Positions 26,739 through 35,638 are shown, counted from the stretch's first letter. The stretch: DNA of 64,000 bases from Peptoniphilaceae bacterium AM52-5BH (GCA_027669155.1 JAQEDR010000011.1:1-64000), one strand, 5' to 3'. Numbers and translations are program-made. Notes: generated by a model from the letters alone, not told the origin.

Positions 26739-27872
26739 TTACTTATCATATCCCATAGAATTGAATTCTTCTTCGTTTTGTGGAACTTCGATTTTTCCAT
26801 CAACGATTTCTTTTCTCAATTCTTCTACCTTGTCTTTAACCTCTTGGCTAACTAGATCGTTTTTAGCATAAGCAATATCAACTGCTTTTCCATCTTCAAG
26901 TGTGAATTCTTTTGTTGTACCACCTTCAAATTCACCCTTGTTAAGTCCGTCGACTACAAGTTTAACTGCATCGCCTACACCCTTGATTGTAGAAACTAGC
27001 ATATGATCTGGTGCTTCTTCTGATTGGTCACGGTCAACTCCGATAACCCATTTGTCGTTTTCTTTTGCAGCTTCGATTACTCCGATACCTACTCCACCAG
27101 CAGCGTGCATTACAACATCTGCGCCTTCTTGATACATTTGGTTAGCGATGTTTTTGCCCTTAGCTTGGTCTGAGTAGCTGTTTGCATATTGGACATCAAC
27201 CTTGATGTCAGTACCTTTTTCTCTAGCAGCTTGTTTTACACCAGCCTTGAAGCCATATTCAAATCTATCGATTACGTCTGATACTTGTCCACCTACGAAT
27301 CCTACGTGGTTTGATTCTGACTTCATTCCTGCTATATAACCTGCTAAGAATGAGTTTTGGTGGTCAGCAAAGGTAATTCCTAGTAGATTTTCTACCTTGT
27401 CGATATTTGCATTATCGATAATAGCGTATTTTTGATCTGGATTTTGCTCTGCAGCAGTAACTGTATCGTTATATAAAGCATAACCTACAGTTAGGATTAG
27501 GTCTGATTCACTGTCTAGGGCAGATTCAAGATTTGGTTGGTACTCTGCTGTTGAGTGTGATTCTATATAATCGAAGTCAGACTTTCCTTCATCCTTGTAA
27601 GCGTTAAGTCCTTCATAAGCTGATTGGTTAAAGCTCTTATCATTAACTCCACCCTCATCAGTTACCATAGTTACTTTTACTGTTTCGCCAGTAGGAGTTT
27701 CAGCTTCGCTATCTTTATTTTCTTCTGCTTTGTTTTCAGCTGTCTCGCTTGTCTCAGCTGGAGCCTTTGCGTTATCATCCTTCTTATCATTTGCTTTATC
27801 TCCTCCACAAGAAGTTAGCGCAAGTGATAAAGTTAGTGCAGAAACAACAGACATAATTTTACTAATTTTCAT
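26739..27872 (-). CDS. bmpA: BMP-family nucleoside-binding lipoprotein
   Basis: A 377-residue lipoprotein with the lipobox LTSC (Cys22) followed by a charged, Ala/Glu-rich linker (about 26-62) and a periplasmic-binding-protein domain of the basic membrane protein/PnrA family: TDEGGVNDKSFNQSAYEGL near 72-90, and VGFVGG and HAAGGVG later. These proteins bind purine nucleosides outside the membrane and deliver them to the Nup-type permeases encoded next. GGGAGG precedes the ATG. First gene of the operon; no purine riboswitch was recognised upstream. Confidence 0.9.
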   Translation of the reverse strand: MKISKIMSVVSALTLSLALTSCGGDKANDKKDDNAKAPAETSETAENKAEENKDSEAETPTGETVKVTMVTDEGGVNDKSFNQSAYEGLNAYKDEGKSDFDYIESHSTAEYQPNLESALDSESDLILTVGYALYNDTVTAAEQNPDQKYAIIDNANIDKVENLLGITFADHQNSFLAGYIAGMKSESNHVGFVGGQVSDVIDRFEYGFKAGVKQAAREKGTDIKVDVQYANSYSDQAKGKNIANQMYQEGADVVMHAAGGVGIGVIEAAKENDKWVIGVDRDQSEEAPDHMLVSTIKGVGDAVKLVVDGLNKGEFEGGTTKEFTLEDGKAVDIAYAKNDLVSQEVKDKVEELRKEIVDGKIEVPQNEEEFNSMGYDK

Positions 27873-28004
27873 ATATTCCTCCCTAATTATGCTTGTTTAG
27901 TTACATAATAATCATATAATATATTGCATATTTTGTCCATAGTTTGTAGGTAAAGTTTAACTTTTATCAAATTCCTATGTTTTAATTAATTTTTAAGAAA
28001 AGAC

Positions 28005-28033
28005 TTGAAATTTTTGATGGTCCATGCTATACT
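28005..28033 (+). promoter_or_regulatory. Promoter of the glpF operon
   Basis: TTGAAA (28005-28010), 17-base spacer, TATACT (28028-28033). Start of transcription expected near 28040, giving a leader of about 100 bases. Confidence 0.75.
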
Positions 28034-28038
28034 ATAAG

Positions 28039-28052
28039 TGTAAATGTTTTCA
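28039..28052 (+). promoter_or_regulatory. Probable CcpA (cre) site at the glpF transcription start
   Basis: TGTAAATGTTTTCA fits the cre consensus (TGNAANCGNWNNCA) with one mismatch (T for C). It covers the predicted start site, a usual place for catabolite repression of glycerol genes. Confidence 0.6.
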
Positions 28053-28075
28053 CAATTTAATATCCGAAGAGCCTG

Positions 28076-28104
28076 GCAACAAGATATTTTATTTGTTGCT
28101 TTTT
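28076..28104 (+). terminator. Leader terminator upstream of glpF
   Basis: Stem GCAACAA/TTGTTGC (28076-28099) followed by five Ts, within the untranslated leader and 34 bases before the start codon. Its place suggests regulated termination. In Bacillus the RNA-binding antiterminator GlpP works on such leaders, but no glpP is in the window. Confidence 0.65.
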
Positions 28105-28137
28105 GTTTACTTATCAGATATCTATTAGGAGGATTTT

Positions 28138-28857
28138 ATGAGAGATATTATAATGGGTGAATTTTTCGGAACTATGATTCTTATACTACTCGGTGACGGC
28201 GTAGTAGCAAACGTTTTACTCAACAAGAGTGGACAAAAAGGTGCAGGCTCAATCCAAATCACATTTGCATGGGGTCTTGCAGTACTAGTCCCTGCATTTA
28301 TATTTGGAAAACTATCTGGCGCAAGCTTTAACCCAGCTTTATCAATCGCCTTAGCTTTTAAGGGAGATGTCGCTTATTCTGACTTGCCAGCTTATATCAT
28401 AGCTCAAATGGCTGGTGCCTTCGTTGGTGCTGTTTTGGTATATATTCTCTTTAAAGACCACTACGACGCAACTAGCGATGACCCACTAACTGTAAGAGGA
28501 ACTTTCTGTACAGCTCCAAGCATACCAAATACTTTTAGAAACCTACTTTCAGAAATCATTGGTACTTTTGTACTAGTATTTGCTATCCTAGGTCTTTCTC
28601 AAGTAGACGGAGCAGGAACTGTTGGAGTTGATAAGTTATTAGTATTTGCAATAATCGTCTCTATCGGTATGTCTTTGGGTGGACTTACAGGTTATGCTAT
28701 AAATCCTGCCAGAGACCTTGGACCAAGACTTGCCTATGCAGTACTTCCATTCAAAAACAAGGCAGACCCTAACTGGGGATATTCTTGGATTCCAGTAGTA
28801 GGACCAATCTTAGGTGGTCTACTAGCAGTAGTAATCTATAACTTTATCTTTATATAA
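28138..28857 (+). CDS. glpF: Glycerol uptake facilitator
   Basis: A 239-residue six-helix aquaglyceroporin. Both pore motifs are present: FNPALS (NPA, near 62-67) and INPARDLGPR (near 195-204), the Asp after the second NPA being the glycerol-facilitator signature. It lets glycerol diffuse in for phosphorylation. AGGAGG precedes the ATG. It is followed 34 bases later by the GlpA-like dehydrogenase. glpK is not in the window. Confidence 0.93.
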   Translation: MRDIIMGEFFGTMILILLGDGVVANVLLNKSGQKGAGSIQITFAWGLAVLVPAFIFGKLSGASFNPALSIALAFKGDVAYSDLPAYIIAQMAGAFVGAVLVYILFKDHYDATSDDPLTVRGTFCTAPSIPNTFRNLLSEIIGTFVLVFAILGLSQVDGAGTVGVDKLLVFAIIVSIGMSLGGLTGYAINPARDLGPRLAYAVLPFKNKADPNWGYSWIPVVGPILGGLLAVVIYNFIFI

Positions 28858-28891
28858 GATTTATAGAAATTAGAAAATAGGAAGTGAATTT

Positions 28892-30367
28892 ATGTTTGAT
28901 GTAATTATAATAGGAGCAGGCGTGTGCGGGGCCTCCATTGCCAGGAGGCTATCCCGTTACAAACTTGATATACTCCTTCTCGAGAAAGAAAACGACGTAT
29001 CTATGGGCGCAAGCAAGGCCAACTCTGCCATAGTCCATGGAGGCTATGCCGAAAGCGGCAAGGAGCTTAGGGGTAGGTTATGCTATCCTGGAAGAATTTC
29101 TTTCGAAAAACTCAACGAAGAGCTAAACTTTGGCTTTTTAGCCAATGGTTCTCTTGTTTTGGCCTTCGATGAGAACGATATGAAAATGCTCGATGTCCTC
29201 TTTCAAATGGGCAAGGAAAACGGCCTCGATGATATAGAAATCATCGATCAAGAAAAACTTCGCGAGATCGAAGAAAATGTATCAGATGATGCAATAGGTG
29301 CCTTGTACTGTAAGGGTGCAGGAGTTTGCTCTCCTTATGAATATGTAATAGCCCTAGTAGAAAACGCCATGGATAACGGCGTCAAGCTAAAACTTGATAG
29401 TGAAGTCGTAGAAATCGAAAAAGAAGAAGATATATTTAAAGTAAGGACAGATAAGGGCGAATCTTTCGAAGGAAGATTTGTCATAAATGCGACTGGACTT
29501 AATGGTGCCAAGGTTTCTTCTATGATTACTCAAACTGATTTTGATATCCACCCAAGAAGCGGTGAATATCTAATCATGCAAAAGGGAACGGGATCTCGCA
29601 TCAAGCAGGTCCTCTTCCAAACACCTAGTCCTAAGTCTAAGGGAATTCTCGTAACTAGGACCTATCATAACAATATCTTGATTGGCCCTGATGCTATAGA
29701 TGAGGAAGAAATTGACCTAGGTACCCACACAGAAAGGCTAGAAGAAATCTATAAGCTAGCCCAAAAATCCGTAAAGGAAGATGTCCTAAACTTAAAGGAA
29801 TTTATAAGATCTTTCACAGGACTTAGACCAGCTTCTTCAACTGGAGATTTCATAATCGAAAATACCAAGACTAATGGCTTTATAAATGTTGTCGGCATCC
29901 AATCACCTGGTGTTACTTCATCTCCTGCAATAGCAGAGATGGTGGAAGAAATACTCGTTGATATTGGACTAAAATTAGAAGACGATCCAAACTATAATCC
30001 AATTAGAAAGCCAATAATCGAGTATAAGGATCTGGAAGACTTTAACAAAGTAAAAGATAAGGTCGACCTCCCATTGGGAGATCCAGAAAGACTGGTATGT
30101 AGGTGCGAGCAAGTAAGCGAGAAGACTATTAGGGATGCACTTAATAGAGGTATCGAGCTTACAAGTTTTGACGCAGTCAAAAGAAGAACCCGCTGTGGCA
30201 TGGGCTTTTGTCAAGGAGCCTTCTGCAGAAACAGGGTCCTTGAAGTAATGGAAGACGAATACGGTCATCCTATAGAAAACAAGAAGTTTGACAGTGAAAA
30301 CTCTGGACTTTCTAGGATTAATAAGAAAGATATAAATGAATTAATAAAGAAAATCGAAAATAAATAA
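28892..30367 (+). CDS. glpA: FAD-dependent glycerol-3-phosphate dehydrogenase-like enzyme with [2Fe-2S] domain
   Basis: A 491-residue flavoenzyme. The N-terminal FAD motif is VIIIGAGVCGASIARRL (about 4-20); a DAO-type domain follows to about 370; the C-terminal BFD-like domain has CRCEQVSE and RRTRCGMGFCQGAFC, four or more cysteines for a [2Fe-2S] cluster. This matches the GlpA-like enzyme common in Firmicute glycerol clusters, which oxidises glycerol-3-phosphate to dihydroxyacetone phosphate. Usual partners (a second flavoprotein and a DUF1667 protein) are absent here. Co-transcribed with glpF. Confidence 0.85.
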   Translation: MFDVIIIGAGVCGASIARRLSRYKLDILLLEKENDVSMGASKANSAIVHGGYAESGKELRGRLCYPGRISFEKLNEELNFGFLANGSLVLAFDENDMKMLDVLFQMGKENGLDDIEIIDQEKLREIEENVSDDAIGALYCKGAGVCSPYEYVIALVENAMDNGVKLKLDSEVVEIEKEEDIFKVRTDKGESFEGRFVINATGLNGAKVSSMITQTDFDIHPRSGEYLIMQKGTGSRIKQVLFQTPSPKSKGILVTRTYHNNILIGPDAIDEEEIDLGTHTERLEEIYKLAQKSVKEDVLNLKEFIRSFTGLRPASSTGDFIIENTKTNGFINVVGIQSPGVTSSPAIAEMVEEILVDIGLKLEDDPNYNPIRKPIIEYKDLEDFNKVKDKVDLPLGDPERLVCRCEQVSEKTIRDALNRGIELTSFDAVKRRTRCGMGFCQGAFCRNRVLEVMEDEYGHPIENKKFDSENSGLSRINKKDINELIKKIENK

Positions 30368-30411
30368 GGTTAAAATAAAGACTCTTGATTTTATCTTTTA
30401 ACTAAAATAAG

Positions 30412-30568
30412 AAGGGGCTGTTGCAAAACTATGAATAATCATCGTACCATCGTTAGAAGGTTCTCTTAGGTAATTTTCAGTGGTGCCTGCCGGCTGATGG
30501 AGGCAAAATTTCCGTGGAGGTTCTTCTAACGATAACGGTACGATTTATTCATTCTGCAACAGCCCCTT
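30412..30568. mobile_element. MITE-like long hairpin
   Basis: A 157-base inverted repeat. Outer arms AAGGGGCTGTTGCA / TGCAACAGCCCCTT are perfect; inner arms (about 30434-30465 against 30528-30553) match with few mismatches. GGGGCTGTTGCA resembles insertion-sequence termini. No transposase inside. The right end runs into eight Ts, so it also ends the glp operon transcript. The rest of 30569-30786 shows nothing else. Confidence 0.7.
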
Positions 30569-30786
30569 TTTTTTGTAAAATATTTATATCAAATATTATA
30601 AATTTTTCTTTCTAATCTCTAAATACTAATCTAATGTTTATCAAAGAATGGTATAGGAAGATTGATCTTAATATTTTCTAGTACTTTCAATTAGATTATT
30701 CTAAGGGTTATATAAAGCCCTATCACTTAAGGCAAAAGAAAATCGCCCAATATAGGACGACCCTTAATTCATTTTTCTATATTATC

Positions 30787-31371
30787 TTAAAATTCAAAGT
30801 CAAAATATTTCTCGACAGCCTCATGTTGGGTTCCGTGTTTAAGTTTGGCTACTGCCTCATCTCCTCCGATTATATGAGCAAGTCTTAAGGCAAGGTAGTT
30901 GGTTACTGCAGCTCCCCTTCCTGTGGTAATATTGCCATCTGTTACCACGATTTGATCATCTATATACTCGTAAGTATTATCCATCTCATCTTTCATATCT
31001 GGGAAGGAGGTAGCTTTTTTGTCAGATAAAATCCCTGCTTTATTGAGGACTACTGGACCTGCACATATTGCTCCTATGATTTTTCCCGCATCATTAAAAC
31101 TTCTTAGAAGGTCTAGGACTTTTTCATTATCCCTCATAGCATAGGCTCCCTTTGTACCTCCTGGAATATAGACGCCCATATAGTCTTCTTCCTTGATATC
31201 AGTAAAGCTAATATCTGCCTTAAAGGAAATATCTTGGCTTGTCTTAATCTCTTTACTTTCCTCGGTAGATGCTATATCAAGCTCAACTCCAATTCTTCTA
31301 AGATAGTCTACTACTGTAAATATCTCTATTGTCTCGTTACCATTTGCCACTAAAACTAAAAATTTATTCAT
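30787..31371 (-). CDS. DJ-1/PfpI family protein
   Basis: A 194-residue cytosolic protein of the DJ-1 (ThiJ/YajL) class. The nucleophile elbow AICAGP carries Cys104, and Glu13/Glu16 lie in NGNETIE. PGGTKGAYAMR near 71-81 and TSFPDM near 117 are typical. Members act as glyoxalase III or protein-repair/chaperone enzymes in oxidative or carbonyl stress. AAGGAG precedes the ATG. It starts 12 bases after rlmH ends, so they are likely one transcript. Confidence 0.9.
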   Translation of the reverse strand: MNKFLVLVANGNETIEIFTVVDYLRRIGVELDIASTEESKEIKTSQDISFKADISFTDIKEEDYMGVYIPGGTKGAYAMRDNEKVLDLLRSFNDAGKIIGAICAGPVVLNKAGILSDKKATSFPDMKDEMDNTYEYIDDQIVVTDGNITTGRGAAVTNYLALRLAHIIGGDEAVAKLKHGTQHEAVEKYFDFEF

Positions 31372-31383
31372 AAAAACTCCTTC

Positions 31384-31866
31384 TTATTTATGATAAGGAT
31401 GGTTATTTATTATCCTAAAGGCCCTGTAGATCTGCTCTGAAAGGATTACCCTCGTAAGCTGGTGGGGATAGGTAAACTTTCCAAAGGAAAGCTTCTTGTT
31501 AGCACGCCCCGTTACATTTTTGGAAAGACCATTGGATCCTCCTATTACAAAGACCAGGTCTCTCCCTCCTCCTATAAGCATCTCATCTTTGATAAAGTCT
31601 GCGAAGTCCTCGCTAGTCATCGCCTTGCCTAGGATTTCTAGAGTCACAAGAAAAGCATCGTCCTTGATTTTGGCTAGGATTTTCTCCCCTTCCTTATCCT
31701 TTATCTCTTCAAGTTCCTTTTCAGAAAGGCTTTCGGGAGCCATAATATCTGCTACTTCTATAATTTCTATATTGTTATAGGCTCCCATCCTTTTGATATA
31801 TTCGTCTATAGCATCCCTATAGAACTTTTCCTTAATCTTTCCTACTGCGACTATCTTTATATTCAT
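31384..31866 (-). CDS. rlmH: 23S rRNA (pseudouridine1915-N3)-methyltransferase
   Basis: A 160-residue SPOUT methyltransferase, full length. NIKIVAVGKIKEKFYRDAI at the N-terminus, FVIGGSNGLS (SAM knot) and the C-terminal LTRVILSEQIYRAFRIINN with NHPYHK are diagnostic. It methylates pseudouridine 1915 of helix 69 in 70S ribosomes. Its ATG overlaps the stop of the upstream ATP-cone gene (TTAATG). Confidence 0.95.
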   Translation of the reverse strand: MNIKIVAVGKIKEKFYRDAIDEYIKRMGAYNNIEIIEVADIMAPESLSEKELEEIKDKEGEKILAKIKDDAFLVTLEILGKAMTSEDFADFIKDEMLIGGGRDLVFVIGGSNGLSKNVTGRANKKLSFGKFTYPHQLTRVILSEQIYRAFRIINNHPYHK

Positions 31867-32264
31867 TAATCTTCCTTGATGTAAGAGATAAAGGAATCGT
31901 ATACTTTTGAGTATCCTTCCTTAAGCAAAGAATCCTTGATATAATTTTTAATTTCACTAGTCTTGTAGACCTTTCTAGGATCAGAGTCTAGAATATCTAA
32001 TACATCGTCTACAATTATTGCAAGGTCAGATGTATTCATGGCTGCCTTCTCATCTCCTGCTGCGTTTTTGATGGATCTTTCAATCTTATCCTTAGAAAAT
32101 CTTTCCACTGCTCCAGACCTCTTAATTACATAAGTGTTCTCCTTATCTTCAAGCATTTCGCCAACAAGGTCTACGTCTAGGGTCTGTAGGTCAGCTCTAA
32201 TATCGTCCAGACTTAGTTTGTTTTCATCAAGATATTTTTTGATTTCTGTACTTAATTTAGTCAT
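31866..32264 (-). CDS. ATP-cone domain protein
   Basis: A 132-residue protein whose C-terminal ~85 residues form an ATP-cone: YVIKRSGAVERFSKDKIERS then the helical part ending SYIKED. ATP-cones bind ATP/dATP in ribonucleotide reductases and NrdR, but no such domain is attached here. The longest frame starts at 32297, but ATG 32264 has GAGGAGG five bases before it and is preferred. First gene of an operon with rlmH and the DJ-1 gene. Stand-alone ATP-cones are of unknown role; nucleotide sensing is plausible. Confidence 0.75.
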   Translation of the reverse strand: MTKLSTEIKKYLDENKLSLDDIRADLQTLDVDLVGEMLEDKENTYVIKRSGAVERFSKDKIERSIKNAAGDEKAAMNTSDLAIIVDDVLDILDSDPRKVYKTSEIKNYIKDSLLKEGYSKVYDSFISYIKED

Positions 32265-32312
32265 TTCTTCCTCCTCGTTTTTTATATTTATACCCAATGA
32301 TAAATTTTTGGC

Positions 32313-32526
32313 ATAAAAAAAAGCAGATTTCTCTGCTTAATTTATAGATAAAGTCGATTTAATTAAAATATATTTTTACTTTAGTTAACCCTTATCTCGA
32401 CTAGTTAAATGCGCCTTAACTGGCTCATTTAACCCTAAAACTAATTGCTATATATAATAAAGCAATTAGCTGTTACAGGTTTTAGTATGAGTGAAACGAA
32501 TGCACGGAGAGATCTTATTATATCTC
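32313..32526 (-). ncRNA. Candidate structured RNA or structured 3' region
   Basis: A ~210-base non-coding stretch with four good minus-strand hairpins in a row: GAGAGAT/ATCTCTC (about 32500-32525), CTAATTGCT/AGCAATTAG (about 32442-32470), GTTAAATG-GCC/GGC-CATTTAAC (about 32404-32434) and finally AAGCAGA/TCTGCTT (32321-32338) with eight Ts, a terminator. It follows the FtsX-type permease gene; it may be its structured 3' tail or a separate small RNA. I could not match it to tmRNA or 6S RNA. Confidence 0.45.
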
Positions 32527-32531
32527 TCTGC

Positions 32532-33905
32532 CTAATTTGCTCTTAAAGCCTCTATGGCTGATAGTTTGGTTGCTCTTCTGGCTGGGATGTAGCCTGCAAG
32601 GACTCCTACCATTGATGAAAAGCCAACTCCTACTAAGGCTAGCCATATTGGAATTAGGAGGATTTTAGCATCTTCTCCCCCTCCCATAAAGATCCCCGAT
32701 CCTTGGGCAAGTTTATTTATCAGGCTTCCTATAAGTATGGAAATGATAAGTCCCACAATTCCTCCGAAAAATCCTATAAATCCTGATTCTATTAGAAACA
32801 TGGACCTTATATCATTGATGGAAGCCCCTATTACCTTCATCACTCCGATTTCTTTTTGTCTTTCATAGATACTCATAAGCATGGTATTGATTATTCCTAT
32901 AGCCGAAACTATAAAGGCAACGGATCCGATTCCTCCGAGTATTAGGGTTACAATCATACTAGTCTTTTTAATTTCTTCGGCAGATCCTGCAGATGATTGG
33001 GTCTGAAAGCCCGCCTTTCTTATGGCAGCTTCTACATCTTCTAGCTTTTCAACATCTTCTACTACAACATTTAAATTATCATAGCTGATCTGTCCATCAT
33101 TTTTGATCTCTACTGGCTTGCCGTCTGGGCCGAAGTTTTGGTTAAGTTGGGGACTTTCTAGTTTCTTATCTTCCTTTTGGAGCTTCTTGTAGAGGCTTTC
33201 GTTAATCACTGATGACCAGCCCATTACAAAGGACTTGGAGTTTAGGGTTCCTGAAATCTCTACAGGAATATCCGCATAGGTGGGCTTTTTCTCTTCACCA
33301 TTTTCCTGATTTTCATTTCCGAAATTGACCCCGTCGTCATTTTCATCTTGCCATCCTAGCCTTATAAAATACTTATGGCCCCTGTAGTCGAAATCTTCGA
33401 CAGGCTCTCCGTAATAGCCTCCTCCTTCGCGGACCATCTTCATAGGCCTAACCTCAGATCCTAGGATAATCTTATTATCATCAGACCTCGCCATCTTAGA
33501 ACCTGAACTAAACATATCTCCTGTAAGCTTATCGATTACATCATCTGGCATTACTTGGATTTGGCTATCAAGGCTATAATCATCTTCTCCTTCAATTTTT
33601 ATTTCGCTATAGAAGCTTTTGAAGGGAACTACGACCTTGACCCCATCTATGCTTTGAAGTCTCGAGATACTTGCCTGGTCAACCTTAGTCGATCCGCCGT
33701 TATTTTCTGTAAGGATTGTAATAGAAGTAAGACCTCCGAATGATTCAACCATATCCTTTTGTTGTTGGTTAATCCCTAAGGCGAAGGCAATCATTAGGAT
33801 TATAGAGCTTGCTCCGATAACTACAGATAGAACTGTTAGTACTGTCCTCGACTTCCTCCTGACTAGGTTTCTTAGGGCCATCTGGAATCTGTCACTAATC
33901 TTCAT
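32532..33905 (-). CDS. MacB-like ABC transporter permease
   Basis: A 457-residue permease with one N-terminal helix, a large extracytoplasmic MacB-type domain (about 45-310), and three C-terminal helices of an FtsX domain. Start MKISDRFQMALRNLVRRKSR; the FtsX region has IGIINTMLMSIYERQKEIG. With the ATPase at 34916 and the CARDB protein between them it forms an exporter or mechanotransmission complex for the envelope. Overlaps the CARDB gene by 11 bases. Confidence 0.85.
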   Translation of the reverse strand: MKISDRFQMALRNLVRRKSRTVLTVLSVVIGASSIILMIAFALGINQQQKDMVESFGGLTSITILTENNGGSTKVDQASISRLQSIDGVKVVVPFKSFYSEIKIEGEDDYSLDSQIQVMPDDVIDKLTGDMFSSGSKMARSDDNKIILGSEVRPMKMVREGGGYYGEPVEDFDYRGHKYFIRLGWQDENDDGVNFGNENQENGEEKKPTYADIPVEISGTLNSKSFVMGWSSVINESLYKKLQKEDKKLESPQLNQNFGPDGKPVEIKNDGQISYDNLNVVVEDVEKLEDVEAAIRKAGFQTQSSAGSAEEIKKTSMIVTLILGGIGSVAFIVSAIGIINTMLMSIYERQKEIGVMKVIGASINDIRSMFLIESGFIGFFGGIVGLIISILIGSLINKLAQGSGIFMGGGEDAKILLIPIWLALVGVGFSSMVGVLAGYIPARRATKLSAIEALRAN

Positions 33906-34932
33906 CGTCTATTATTAGCTCCTCGTCCTTTTTGGCCTTTCTTTTCTTCCTCAAAAGTATGAGAAGGAGAGCTGCAAGGACTATGATTCCTATCCAGATA
34001 AATGGAGACGAAAGTACTGATGAGTTTTCTTCCATTGGAGGATTTTCTCCTATCATCTCTCCTGTCTCAGGATCGATCATTCCACCTTCTCCTTCAAATC
34101 CTCCCATTACCTCAGTGCTAAAGTCTTTAGTCTTCTTGTAGGCCTTGCCCCTTGAGTCTTCGTAGATTATTTCTATAGTTCCAGAAACTTTGCCCTCAGA
34201 TTCTGGAGTTATATTACAAGAGAAGGTCTCTGTGCTTCCAGCGTTGAAGTTTCCGATAAATCTCTCGTTTTCATCTACGCTAAAACCATCTCCCTTGACC
34301 CTTACCATTACTGTGTCGAGATTATCTTTTCCTGTATTGTAAATATTTACAGAAAGAGATCCGGGAGTTCCACTGTTTAATTCTCCCAATTTGACCTTGC
34401 CGAAATTTACCCCAGACCTTTGGGCTACAGGAATTCCTATAGTTTCTGTGCTCTTGTATTGGTTTCCCCAATAGTCCTCGTATTCCATGGTAAGATTTAC
34501 CACATAAGGACCTGGAGTTGCGTTTGGTAGGACGCTCATTGTTATGTATTTGCTAGTCCAATCCCATGGATAAAGGGCTGCTACATAGAAGGTATTTGAC
34601 CTATCAACCGGCGTAAAAACTGAGCCGTCCGATACTAGGGTATTGTTGGCAGTGCTCGTATTTTGTGGAGCGGATGCTAGGGTTTGCTCTAGGGTAACCT
34701 TGAGATTGTAGATAGTGTTTTCGTTATTAGTGTTATAGAGGGTAAAGGATAAGTCGAAGTTCTCCCCTGCTTCAGCTATGGATGGGCTAAGCTCGTAATC
34801 TGAGATTATAAGCTTGGGTTGATTTCTAATAGGTCCTTGGGAGCTTCCTTCATCATTTGCCCCTGAGCTATCTAAGCCAGAGGAAGTTTCAGCTGTATTT
34901 GTTGTTTCTGTTGGGTTAAGATTTGCCATCAT
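33895..34932 (-). CDS. CARDB-like membrane-anchored protein lacking a signal peptide
   Basis: A 345-residue protein with two or three Ig-like (CARDB/COG1361-type) domains: LIISDYELSPSIAEAGENFD (about 42-61), a second near 165-245, then one C-terminal helix (VLSSPFIWIGIIVLAALLLIL region, about 305-328) and a basic tail KKRKAKKDEE. The N-terminus (MMANLNPTETTNTAETSS) is low-complexity with no signal peptide, although these domains are normally exported. The start is well placed (GAGG before ATG, overlapping the ATPase end by 17 bases), so no upstream signal was missed. Central subunit of the ABC operon. Confidence 0.75.
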   Translation of the reverse strand: MMANLNPTETTNTAETSSGLDSSGANDEGSSQGPIRNQPKLIISDYELSPSIAEAGENFDLSFTLYNTNNENTIYNLKVTLEQTLASAPQNTSTANNTLVSDGSVFTPVDRSNTFYVAALYPWDWTSKYITMSVLPNATPGPYVVNLTMEYEDYWGNQYKSTETIGIPVAQRSGVNFGKVKLGELNSGTPGSLSVNIYNTGKDNLDTVMVRVKGDGFSVDENERFIGNFNAGSTETFSCNITPESEGKVSGTIEIIYEDSRGKAYKKTKDFSTEVMGGFEGEGGMIDPETGEMIGENPPMEENSSVLSSPFIWIGIIVLAALLLILLRKKRKAKKDEELIIDDED

Positions 34933-35638
34933 TTTCTAGTACCTCATCAATCGTGTATTTCTCGTGAATTTTCTCTAAACGTCCGTCTCTCATAAAAAGC
35001 ACCTTGTCAGCAAACTCGGTCATCTCGTCATCGTGGGTTACCATAATAAAGGTCTGCTGGTTTTCTTTGGTAATCTTTTTGATAAGATTCATAATCTCAA
35101 AGCTCGTTTTGGTATCGAGATTTCCCGTTGGCTCGTCGGCAAAAATAATCTTTGGAAGACCGACAAATGCACGGGCAATGGAGACTCTTTGCTGCTGACC
35201 ACCGGAAAGTTCGTTTGGTTTGTTATCCATTCTATCAGAAAGACCTACTTCCTTTAAAATCTTGTAGGCTTCCTTCTTTCTCTCATCTTTGCTTAGTCCC
35301 TTAAAGGTCAAGGGAAGGGAGACATTCTCCCAAGCTGATAGATAAGGAAGGAGATTGTAGGATTGGAAGACAAAGCCTATGTTTAGATTTCTAAACTTAG
35401 TGATTTGCTCTTCGTTAAGGTCGGTTAGGGAGATATTTCCGTATTTTATAGATCCCTTGGTCGGCCTTTCAAGTCCTGCGAGCATGTTAAGTAGGGTAGA
35501 CTTACCCGAACCGCTCGTTCCCAAAAGAGCTACAAACTCTCCCTTTTCTATATCTAGGTCTATCCCATCCAGGGCCTTTATGATATTACCGCCTAGCTTG
35601 TAATATTTCTTGAGCCCTCTGATCTCTATTAGACTCAC
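34916..35638 (-). CDS. MacB/LolD-type ABC ATPase
   Basis: A 240-residue ATPase: Walker A GTSGSGKST (about 36-44), signature LSGGQQQR, Walker [14 protein letters not shown] loop VTHD. GTG start with AAGGA before it; the G of the preceding femX stop is shared with the start (TAGTG). Energises the FtsX-type permease at 32532. Confidence 0.9.
   Translation of the reverse strand: MSLIEIRGLKKYYKLGGNIIKALDGIDLDIEKGEFVALLGTSGSGKSTLLNMLAGLERPTKGSIKYGNISLTDLNEEQITKFRNLNIGFVFQSYNLLPYLSAWENVSLPLTFKGLSKDERKKEAYKILKEVGLSDRMDNKPNELSGGQQQRVSIARAFVGLPKIIFADEPTGNLDTKTSFEIMNLIKKITKENQQTFIMVTHDDEMTEFADKVLFMRDGRLEKIHEKYTIDEVLENDGKS

Noticed and set aside
32313..32526. tmRNA or 6S RNA
   Set aside because: No tRNA-like ends or tag frame, and the 5' and 3' ends do not form a closing stem.
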